From Lacibacter cauensis (lineage in GTDB: Bacteria; Bacteroidota; Bacteroidia; Chitinophagales; Chitinophagaceae), in contig NZ_VLLE01000003.1 of assembly GCF_007830055.1 (NCBI RefSeq), positions 124,001 to 188,000 of the forward strand: 64,000 nucleotides of DNA, given 5' to 3'. Position 1 is the first letter of the stretch. Every line of letters begins with the position of its first letter. Below the pieces are notes generated by a model. The model worked only from the letters and a program-made list of their open reading frames with translations. It was not told where the DNA came from and did no database searches. The translations under genes and the position numbers were made by a program. This document shows, piece after piece, positions 54,004-62,343 of the stretch.

Positions 54004-54017
54004 CGCAATCGTTTGCG
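54004..54017. promoter_or_regulatory. LacI-family operator-like palindrome
   Basis: CGCAATCGTTTGCG has 5-bp arms around a central TCGT and fits the LacI-family AAnCGnTT core. It lies 44 bp before the regulator start and 210 bp before susC. Its TTTG could be the -33 element of a promoter whose -7 box would be TATGTTTT at 54039-54046, so bound repressor would block it. Confidence 0.6.
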
Positions 54018-54226
54018 GTTCCGAATGGTTAAACTTAATATGTTTTTCCGGATTGAATTCCTGAAAACTACTATAAATTCACAACAGATTAACATTACCG
54101 ATTGCGTGTAGCCATATAAGACTGCTTTAGAATTTTCATATCCCGGCCATTCTGGGCTTTCTCCGGGCTGTCATTGCAAGACGTGTGTTGATAAATAACC
54201 CTCAACAATTTTAAAAACTACTGATT

Positions 54227-57200
54227 ATGATCTTGACGAAACTTGCAAGAGGCATTCTCACCATGCTCAGTTTGTTTGTATTTGTTGCCTTTGCAACCGC
54301 ACAAACAAAAACCGTTACCGGTAAGGTAACCGACTCGAAAGGCGAAGGCGTTCCTTCGGCTACAGTAGCAGTTAAAGGAACAAAGGTTTCTACTACTACA
54401 GGCCCCGATGGTTCGTTTAGCTTAAGCGCTCCTACAAGTGCTAAAACACTTGTTATTTCTTCCGTAGGATTTGGTACAAAGGAAGTGAGTATAACAGATG
54501 GTCCTATGGCTGTTACACTCGAAACACAAAATGCTGCTTTAAATGAAGTAGTAGTAATTGGTTACGGTACACGTAAAGTAAAAGACCTCACAGGTTCTGT
54601 ATCGAACATTACCACAAAGGATTTCAACAAAGGACAAATTGCTACACCCGACCAGTTATTACAAGGTCGTACTCCTGGTGTATTGGTAACTCCTGCAAGC
54701 GGCGAACCGGGCTCAGCTGCTACAATCAACATTAGAGGTACAGCCTCTATTCGTGGTAACCAGGAACCATTGTATGTGGTGGATGGTGTACCTATTGCCA
54801 GCGGTGGTACATTAGGTAGTGCCAGCGGTGTAGAAGGTAGCTCAACTCCAAGAAACCCATTGATGTTCCTTAACCCGAACGACATTGAAAGCATTACTGT
54901 ATTAAAAGATGCATCTGCTGCTGCCATTTATGGTTCAAGAGGTGCAAACGGTGTTGTATTAATTACAACAAAGAGTGGTAAAGGCGGCAAAAAAGGTCAG
55001 ATCACGTTTAGTGCTGCAACAAGTATTGCAACAACTGCAAAGCGCTACGATTTGATGAACGCACAGGATTTCCTCCTGGCTGCTAAAAAAGCAAATATTG
55101 ATGGTGGTGCAGATCCTGTTACTGCTGCTGCGGCGGTTGAATTGCTGGATAAGAAAGCAAATACAGACTGGCAGGATCAGATTTTCCGTACAGGTGTATC
55201 ACAAAACTACAACCTCGGTTGGGGCTTCAATGCCAAATCAACCAATGTACGTTTAAGTGGTTCGTACGACGATCAGCAAGGTATTATCCGTAACAGCTCG
55301 CTGAAGCGTTTAACTGCACGTGCAAACATTACACAAAAATTCTGGGGCGATAAACTGAAGTTCGAATTAGCTTCAACTTTCTCAAGCACAAAGAACCAGT
55401 ATCCTCCATTAAGTAATAACGCAGGTTACCAGGGTAGCTTGCTGGGTGCTGCTTTGCAGTTTAACCCAACGTATCCTGTTTACAATCCTGATGGTTCATT
55501 TTATCAGCCCGGCGATCAGCGTAACCCGGCTCAGATGCTGGCTTACTTCGATGATAACGATCGTGTAAACCGTTTCCTGAACAGTATTTCAGGTAGCTGG
55601 AATATTACTAAAGGACTTACGTACAAAGTGGTATTAGGCTTGGATAATATGAAGAGCGAGCGTATTGCATTTGCAGATCCCCGCTTAAGTACAAACGCAT
55701 ACAGCGGTACTACTACATTATCTACACCAAATGGTATTACTGTACAAAACTATAACAACTCTATCCAGGGTAATGGCCGTACAACCAAACAAAACTTAGA
55801 TCTTAAGTCTACCTTGGTTGAACATTACCTTACTTATGATAAAGATTTTGGAAAAAGCAACTTCAACATCGTTGGTGGTTTCTCTTACCAGAACTTTATT
55901 ACCGAATACAGCCAGCGTGTAGGTTGGGGATTAAATACCCCTGTAGTTGGTCCTAAGGATGTGTTTGTGAAAGACTTCAATAACTTCAAGAACTACGCAG
56001 ACCTGTATCCCGGTTACGATAAAAACGAGTTACAATCGTTCTTCGGTCGTGTAAACTATTCGTTCGACGACAGATACTTCCTTACTGCGACAGTTCGTGC
56101 AGACGGGTCATCTAAGTTTGGTGCAAACAACCGTTATGGCGTGTTCCCTGCATTTGCTGCAAAGTGGAAACTCATTAACGAAGAGTTTGCGAGAAACAGC
56201 TTTGGTAGATGGTTCAGCGATTTCAGCGTACGTGCAAACTATGGTGTGCTGGGTAGCCAGGATGGTTTGCCTTCTTATGGTGCTGTAAACCGCCAGTTCA
56301 ACTACAAAGATGCAAATGGTGCGAACCAAAACACATTGGTACAAACAGGTAACCCCGATCTGAAATGGGAACAAGCTGCAACAACAGGTGCAGGTGTAGA
56401 CCTTACAACAAAAGACAACAGACTTAATATTACTGTTGACTACTTCTACACAAAGCGTACAAACATTTTGTTCAACGCTCCTACTCCTGGTGGTTTCGCC
56501 CCAACATCTAACTGGTTTATTAACTTACCCGGCTATGTAATTAACAAGGGTTGGGAAGTTAGCCTTGGTTATAAAATCATCAAAGGCAAGAAATTTACAT
56601 GGGATGCAAACTACAACATGACGTTTGTGAAAAACGAATTGCGTGACATGCCTGTACCTGTAATTACAGGTGGCGTTAGCGGCCAGGGTTTAACTGGTGC
56701 TTATGCGCAAACATTTACCAACGGTCAACCGTTATTTACATGGTCAATGCCTGTGTTCCGTGGATTTGATGGTAATGGTAACGCCCGTTACGAAAATGGT
56801 GCACAAAACCAACTCGTAGGTACAGCCATTCCGAACTTCTTCGCCGGTTTAACCAACAACTTTACATTGGGTAACTGGAGTTTGAGTGTGTTTGCAAACA
56901 CTGTAAGGGGTTTCCACGTATATAACAATACAGCCAATGCGTTGTTCCTGAAAGGTAGCTTACGCAATGGCCGTAACGTAACTTATGCAGCAGGTACAAG
57001 CCCTGAAAATCCATTCAACCCTGGTAGCGTTTCAACCCGCTTCCTGGAGAAAGGTGATTTCATCCGTATTTCAAACGTAAACCTCAGCTATGCGTTTAAC
57101 CTGAAGAACAGTAAAGTAGTGAAGTCACTTTCTGTTTACGCTTCTGGTCAGAACCTGGCACTGTTTACAAAGTATACTGGTATCGATCCTGAAGTAAACG

Positions 57201-57298
57201 TTGATAAAAATATCAATGGTGTTCCTTCTCGTGGATTTGATTACACAAACTATCCAAGACCCCGTGTTGTAACATTTGGTCTTAATCTTGGATTCTAA
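54227..57298 (+). CDS. SusC/RagA family TonB-linked outer membrane protein
   Basis: A 1023-residue TonB-dependent glycan or peptide transporter of the outer membrane. A signal peptide (to about residue 26) is followed by a carboxypeptidase-regulatory domain (TVTGKVTDSKGEGVPSATVAV), then the SusC signature VVVIGYGTRKVKDLTGSVS and plug (ATINIRGTASIRGNQEPLYVVDGVP), and a 22-strand barrel that ends in VVTFGLNLGF. It lies 24 bp upstream of the SusD gene. Control by the divergent LacI regulator is likely. The substrate is unknown; no glycoside hydrolase gene is in the window. Confidence 0.95.
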   Translation: MILTKLARGILTMLSLFVFVAFATAQTKTVTGKVTDSKGEGVPSATVAVKGTKVSTTTGPDGSFSLSAPTSAKTLVISSVGFGTKEVSITDGPMAVTLETQNAALNEVVVIGYGTRKVKDLTGSVSNITTKDFNKGQIATPDQLLQGRTPGVLVTPASGEPGSAATINIRGTASIRGNQEPLYVVDGVPIASGGTLGSASGVEGSSTPRNPLMFLNPNDIESITVLKDASAAAIYGSRGANGVVLITTKSGKGGKKGQITFSAATSIATTAKRYDLMNAQDFLLAAKKANIDGGADPVTAAAAVELLDKKANTDWQDQIFRTGVSQNYNLGWGFNAKSTNVRLSGSYDDQQGIIRNSSLKRLTARANITQKFWGDKLKFELASTFSSTKNQYPPLSNNAGYQGSLLGAALQFNPTYPVYNPDGSFYQPGDQRNPAQMLAYFDDNDRVNRFLNSISGSWNITKGLTYKVVLGLDNMKSERIAFADPRLSTNAYSGTTTLSTPNGITVQNYNNSIQGNGRTTKQNLDLKSTLVEHYLTYDKDFGKSNFNIVGGFSYQNFITEYSQRVGWGLNTPVVGPKDVFVKDFNNFKNYADLYPGYDKNELQSFFGRVNYSFDDRYFLTATVRADGSSKFGANNRYGVFPAFAAKWKLINEEFARNSFGRWFSDFSVRANYGVLGSQDGLPSYGAVNRQFNYKDANGANQNTLVQTGNPDLKWEQAATTGAGVDLTTKDNRLNITVDYFYTKRTNILFNAPTPGGFAPTSNWFINLPGYVINKGWEVSLGYKIIKGKKFTWDANYNMTFVKNELRDMPVPVITGGVSGQGLTGAYAQTFTNGQPLFTWSMPVFRGFDGNGNARYENGAQNQLVGTAIPNFFAGLTNNFTLGNWSLSVFANTVRGFHVYNNTANALFLKGSLRNGRNVTYAAGTSPENPFNPGSVSTRFLEKGDFIRISNVNLSYAFNLKNSKVVKSLSVYASGQNLALFTKYTGIDPEVNVDKNINGVPSRGFDYTNYPRPRVVTFGLNLGF

Positions 57299-57322
57299 TT
57301 TTAACTTATAAACTATTTATAA

Positions 57323-58888
57323 ATGAAAACAAGTATGAAAAGTTATGTTGCCGGAGTAGCTGCTGCTTTTGCTTTGTTTACATCTTCTTGTACGAAGCTG
57401 GAGCCGGAGTTGGGTGGACAGGAAACGATAGGTGTGGTTAAGGATGGCGCAACACCTGCAGCACCAACCATCTCTTCTGTGTATGGTCAGTTAAACCAGC
57501 TGGTTAGCCAGGAAAACTGGTTTGCGTTGAACGAACACAGTACCGATGAAATTTTAGGACCTACCCGTGGTACAGACTGGGACGACTTCGGTACATGGCG
57601 TCGTTTGCACCTCCACACATGGGGTCCCGATCATAACCAGATTAACAACGTATGGAATGGTTTAAACGGAGCATTGTTCCAATCTACACTTGCTGCTGAA
57701 CTGTTAACAGGCCAGGCGCAGGCAGAAGGTAAATTCCTCCGCTCTTATTTCCGCTTCTTAATGATTGATGCATTTGGTCAGATGCAGGTACGTCCTGCAA
57801 CTGCTCCTGCCAGTGCCATCCCTTCAGTTGTTCCTCGTTCAGAAGCGATCGATTTAATTATTACTGAATTAGAATCTGCTGTTGCCGGCTTACCTGCATT
57901 TACAGGTACAAACCGTCATGTTGCAACAAAAGAAGCTGCTTGGGCTTTGTTAGCAAAACTGTACTTGAACAAGGCAGTTTACAAAGCGCCTGCAACTGCT
58001 CCTGCAGGTCCTTACACATTTGCTGCTGCTGATATGAATAAAGTAATACAGTACTGCAATAGTGTTGCTGCAAATACAAACCTGGCTGTTGAAACAAACT
58101 ATTGGGATAACTTTGTTTGGACAAATAACAGCGCTTCTTCTGAAAACATTTTTGTAAGAAGAAACACAGATGGTATTAACATGGTGTGGGCTACTTGTAT
58201 GGGTGGTCACTACAACCAGGCTCCTTCTGGCTGGAATGGTTTTACAACACTTTCTGATTTCTACGACAGCTTTGAAGATGCAGACGTTCGTAAGAGCGCT
58301 ACGCTGCCAGGCTTTACAGATCAGGTGGGTACTAAAGCCGGTTTCAACGTAGGTCAGGCAAGAGGTCCTCAAGGTCAGCGTATCGGTAATCCGCTGGTTG
58401 ATCTGAAAGACCGTAGCGGTAACCCACTGGTGTTTACACGTAACGTAAGTATTTTCTTTAACGGTGAAGCAAGTGGTATCCGTACCAATAAGTTCCCGCT
58501 CGATCCATCTTCTATCAACGATGGTGGCTGGGGAAGTACAAACGACTTTGTGTTCCTGCGTTTATCTGATGTACGCTTAATGAAAGCAGAAGCGATCTTA
58601 AGAGGTGGTACAGATGCAGAAACTCCATTGGCAATCGTAAACAGCATCAGAAGCAGACGTAATGCAACAGCATTAACTGCAGCTCCAACGCTTACTGTGT
58701 TATTGGCAGAGCGTGGCCGTGAATTATATCTCGAAGGCTGGAGAAGAAATGATATGATTCGTTACGGTGTGTTTAATAAACCTGTACAGGAACGTGCGGC
58801 TGAATCTGACCCTACAAAGGTTATTTTCCCGATTCCTGCAATCGCTCTTTCTTCAAATCCGAATTTGAAGCAAAATCCTGGGTACTAG
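57323..58888 (+). CDS. SusD/RagB family nutrient-binding outer membrane lipoprotein
   Basis: A 521-residue surface lipoprotein: the signal AAAFALFTSSC gives the lipid-bearing cysteine near residue 23. TPR-like helices and the C-terminal SusD block (LAERGRELYLEGWRRNDMIRYGVFNKP, then IFPIPAIALSSNPNLKQNPGY) are typical. It captures the ligand for the SusC partner. An alternative start four codons in (MKSYVAG) is possible. A terminator directly follows, so susC-susD form a two-gene unit. Confidence 0.95.
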   Translation: MKTSMKSYVAGVAAAFALFTSSCTKLEPELGGQETIGVVKDGATPAAPTISSVYGQLNQLVSQENWFALNEHSTDEILGPTRGTDWDDFGTWRRLHLHTWGPDHNQINNVWNGLNGALFQSTLAAELLTGQAQAEGKFLRSYFRFLMIDAFGQMQVRPATAPASAIPSVVPRSEAIDLIITELESAVAGLPAFTGTNRHVATKEAAWALLAKLYLNKAVYKAPATAPAGPYTFAAADMNKVIQYCNSVAANTNLAVETNYWDNFVWTNNSASSENIFVRRNTDGINMVWATCMGGHYNQAPSGWNGFTTLSDFYDSFEDADVRKSATLPGFTDQVGTKAGFNVGQARGPQGQRIGNPLVDLKDRSGNPLVFTRNVSIFFNGEASGIRTNKFPLDPSSINDGGWGSTNDFVFLRLSDVRLMKAEAILRGGTDAETPLAIVNSIRSRRNATALTAAPTLTVLLAERGRELYLEGWRRNDMIRYGVFNKPVQERAAESDPTKVIFPIPAIALSSNPNLKQNPGY

Positions 58889-58910
58889 TTTGTATCATAA
58901 TCAATAGGGG

Positions 58911-58943
58911 AGAGGTCGCTGGTTTCAGCGGCCTCTTTTTTTT
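58911..58943 (+). terminator. Intrinsic terminator after susD
   Basis: An 11-bp stem (AGAGGTCGCTG with CAGCGGCCTCT, one G-U pair) with a GTTT loop is followed by eight T. It lies 22 bp past the susD stop. Confidence 0.85.
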
Positions 58944-59020
58944 AGAGAGAAGTTGTGTGCAATTGCTTACAGCTTCGCAAACAGTTTTATCTTACAGCTT
59001 TAACGATTCTGTGTTGTATT

Positions 59021-62000
59021 ATGAGGTTCGCAAAAAATTTTACCACCCTGTTGCTTGTAGTACTGGCGCTTGCCTGCAATAAACAAAAGAAAAACACACT
59101 GTTTACCGAAGTGGAAAACAGTGGCATCAGTTTCGAAAACAAACTCACTAACGATAAAGACTTCAACATTTTTACTTATCGCAATTTTTATAATGGTGCA
59201 GGTGTTGCCACCGGCGATTTAAATAACGATGGATTGCCCGAAGTTTTTTTTGTTTCAAATCAGGGCAGTAATAAATTATATCTCAACAAAGGCAATCTGC
59301 AGTTCGAAGACATTTCTGCAAAGGCAGGCTTTACTGAAAAAAAGCAATGGAGCAACGGTGTTGTACTGGTTGATATTAATGCAGATGGCTGGCTCGATAT
59401 TTATGTGTGCAACGCCGGCAATATGTTCGACTCTTCTTTACGTCGTAATCAACTATTCATCAACAATCACAACTTAACGTTTGCTGAAAAAGCAGCGGAG
59501 TATGGGTTGGATAATGATGGGTACAGTACACACGCTTCTTTTTTCGATTACGATTTAGATGGCGACCTCGATTGCTTCATCATCAACAACAGCCCTATTC
59601 CGGTAAACACACTCAACTACCCCAGCCTGCGTGATTTGCCAGCAGAACAATGGCAGGTAGCCGATTTTTTAAAACCCGGCGGCGATCATTTTTATCGCAA
59701 CGATAACGGTAAGTTTAAAGAAGTAACCAAAGAAGTAGGCATTCATGGCAGTTTAATTTCATTAGGATTGGGTGTTACAGTGGGCGATGTAAATGAAGAT
59801 GGTTATCCGGATGTGTATGTATCGAACGATTTTTTTGAACGTGATTATCTCTACATCAACCAACGCAACGGAACCTTTAAAGATGAACTGGAAGAACGGA
59901 TACAGCATACCAGTCTTTCATCGATGGGTGCAGATATGCAGGATATCAACAACGATGGCAGTCCGGATATTTTTACAACCGATATGTTGCCAGGTGATGA
60001 TTACCGTTTGCGTGCCAACTCATCGTTTGAAAGTTATGATGTGTTTAACCTGAAAGTAAAGCAAGGTTTCTATTACCAGTACACGCAAAACGCATTGCAG
60101 GTAAATAACAAAAAGGGAAAGTTTTTTGAAACAGCATTCTTCAGCGGTGTGGCCGATAGTGATTGGAGCTGGGGTGCACTCATGTTTGATGCAGACAATG
60201 ATGGCAACGTAGATATTTATGTGTGCAACGGTATTTACTACGATGTAACCGATCAGGATTTCATTGATTTTTTTGCCAATGAGGTTGCACAGCAAATGGT
60301 GAAGACAGGGAAGAAAGAAGAAGTGAGCACCATCATCAACCGTATGCCTTCCAATCCTATTCCCAACAAAGCGTATCGCAACACAGGCAATTTAAAATTT
60401 GCAGATGCAGGCGAAGACTGGGGTTTTAGCAAAAAAACATTTTCGAACGGTGCTTCCTATGCTGATCTGGATAATGACGGTGATCTGGATCTCGTCATCA
60501 GCAATGTAAACCAACCGGCGCTGGTTTATAAAAACAACAGCAGGGAGCAGAATCAAAACAACTACATCAGTGTGCAGCTGAAATACGAAGGACAGAATCA
60601 GTTTGGTATCGGCAGCCTGATTCGTATTTATCAAAAAGACCAGGTGCTTACAAGAGAAATTGTTCCTGCAAGAGGATTTGAATCTTCCATTGAATACAAG
60701 CAAACAATTGGTATAGGTAAAGAAGCGGTTGATTCCATCCGCATCTTCTGGCCCAACCAATCCTTTACAACCATTGTTAAGCCGGCGGTTAATCAACTGC
60801 ACAACATTCAATACGATGTAAATAAGGCTAATAAAAACGTATGGTCTGCATATCCACCAGTTGCTACGTATTTTCAACAGCAAGACAGTTTGTTTGCTGC
60901 ACATAAAGAAGATGAGCATGTTGATTTCTTTTACGAACGCAATATCCCTTTCATGCTGTCAACACAAGGTCCGAAAGCAGCTACAGCCGATGTAAATAAC
61001 GATGGCTTAACGGATGTATATATTGGTGGAGCAAAAGGCCAGCCCGGTGCTTTGTACCTGCAAACTTCAAATGGTTTTCGTTTGGCGGATGTGCCCGACT
61101 TTAAAACCTTTGCCTTTAACGATGTAACAGCAGCGCTGTTTTTCGATTGCGATAAAGATGGTGATATGGATTTGTTTACCGGTGGCGGCGGTAATTTTTC
61201 TGCAGCTGCGGTTGGCGGTTATCAAAACCAGTTATTCATCAACGATGGTAAAGGAAATTTCAGTTTAAAGCGTGGTGCAATTCCCATGTTTAATACCAAC
61301 TGTGGTACTGCCGTTGCATTTGATTACGATGGCGATGGTTTCGAAGATCTCTTTGTTGGCAGCAGAAGTGTGCCGCAGAGTTACGGTGCAACACCCGAAA
61401 GTTATTTACTGCACAACGATGGCAATGGAAACTTCAGCGATGTAACAGCAAGCGTTGCTCCGGTATTTTTAAAAGCAGGAATGATTACTGCAGCAGCAGC
61501 AACCGACATCAATAACGATAAAAGGAATGAACTGCTTATAGCCGGCGAATGGATGAATGTGAAAGTGTATGCATTCAACGGCAAACAATTTACTGAACAA
61601 AAAACCGGTATTGAAAATTATAAAGGCTGGTGGCAAACAATGAAAGTGGCCGATATAGATAAAGATGGTGATGCTGATTTGGTACTCGGCAACCTGGGCG
61701 AAAATTTTTATTTGCAGGCGGGAGCGGAAAAACCAGTGAAGATCTGGATGAAAGATTTTGATGGTAACGACATCACTGATAAAATGATTACACGCACGTA
61801 CAATGCTACCGATGTGCCGGTGTTTATGAAGCGTGAACTAACCGACCAGGTTCCCTCATTAAAGAAGTTAAATCTCAAACACCAGGACTTTGCAAAGAAA
61901 ACCATACAGGATTTATTTGGCGATGGCCTGAAAGATGCAGAGCGGAAAGAAGTGAACTATGCATCGTCTTGTATTGCCTATAACGATGGTAAAGGAAATT

Positions 62001-62332
62001 TTACGATCAAAGCATTACCATGGCAGGTACAACTTTCCAGCATTAATGCGGTGCAGTTGATTGATGTAAACAAAGATGGCTACGATGATCTGGTAACTGC
62101 AGGTAACTTTTTTAACCTGTTGCCGCAGTTTTGCAGGCTCGATGCAGGCTATGGTGAAATATTGCTCAACGATAAAAAAGGTGGCTTCAGTGTTGTGCCT
62201 GCAGTACAAACAGGTTTAAACCTGTACGGACAAACCAGAGATATTGTGCATTGGAACCGAAGCAACAGCGATTACCTGCTCTTCCTCGAGAATAATGCAA
62301 CGCCAGTGCTGTATAAACTCAACGCTAAGTAA
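59021..62332 (+). CDS. FG-GAP/VCBS repeat and ASPIC/UnbV domain lipoprotein
   Basis: A 1103-residue surface lipoprotein (lipobox LLLVVLALAC). Calcium-binding-like FG-GAP blades repeat throughout: GDLNNDGLPEVFFVSN, VDINADGWLDIYVC, DYDLDGDLDCF, FDYDGDGFEDLFVGS and others, suggesting two propellers. An ASPIC/UnbV segment is visible around residue 530 (IGSLIRIYQKDQVLTREIVPARGFES). Such proteins accompany SusC/SusD pairs in Bacteroidota with unknown function. ATG 59021 puts the signal peptide first; the longer frame from 58955 is read-through. The next gene is a paralog, 11 bp away. Confidence 0.88.
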   Translation: MRFAKNFTTLLLVVLALACNKQKKNTLFTEVENSGISFENKLTNDKDFNIFTYRNFYNGAGVATGDLNNDGLPEVFFVSNQGSNKLYLNKGNLQFEDISAKAGFTEKKQWSNGVVLVDINADGWLDIYVCNAGNMFDSSLRRNQLFINNHNLTFAEKAAEYGLDNDGYSTHASFFDYDLDGDLDCFIINNSPIPVNTLNYPSLRDLPAEQWQVADFLKPGGDHFYRNDNGKFKEVTKEVGIHGSLISLGLGVTVGDVNEDGYPDVYVSNDFFERDYLYINQRNGTFKDELEERIQHTSLSSMGADMQDINNDGSPDIFTTDMLPGDDYRLRANSSFESYDVFNLKVKQGFYYQYTQNALQVNNKKGKFFETAFFSGVADSDWSWGALMFDADNDGNVDIYVCNGIYYDVTDQDFIDFFANEVAQQMVKTGKKEEVSTIINRMPSNPIPNKAYRNTGNLKFADAGEDWGFSKKTFSNGASYADLDNDGDLDLVISNVNQPALVYKNNSREQNQNNYISVQLKYEGQNQFGIGSLIRIYQKDQVLTREIVPARGFESSIEYKQTIGIGKEAVDSIRIFWPNQSFTTIVKPAVNQLHNIQYDVNKANKNVWSAYPPVATYFQQQDSLFAAHKEDEHVDFFYERNIPFMLSTQGPKAATADVNNDGLTDVYIGGAKGQPGALYLQTSNGFRLADVPDFKTFAFNDVTAALFFDCDKDGDMDLFTGGGGNFSAAAVGGYQNQLFINDGKGNFSLKRGAIPMFNTNCGTAVAFDYDGDGFEDLFVGSRSVPQSYGATPESYLLHNDGNGNFSDVTASVAPVFLKAGMITAAAATDINNDKRNELLIAGEWMNVKVYAFNGKQFTEQKTGIENYKGWWQTMKVADIDKDGDADLVLGNLGENFYLQAGAEKPVKIWMKDFDGNDITDKMITRTYNATDVPVFMKRELTDQVPSLKKLNLKHQDFAKKTIQDLFGDGLKDAERKEVNYASSCIAYNDGKGNFTIKALPWQVQLSSINAVQLIDVNKDGYDDLVTAGNFFNLLPQFCRLDAGYGEILLNDKKGGFSVVPAVQTGLNLYGQTRDIVHWNRSNSDYLLFLENNATPVLYKLNAK

Positions 62333-62343
62333 GCAATAAACGA

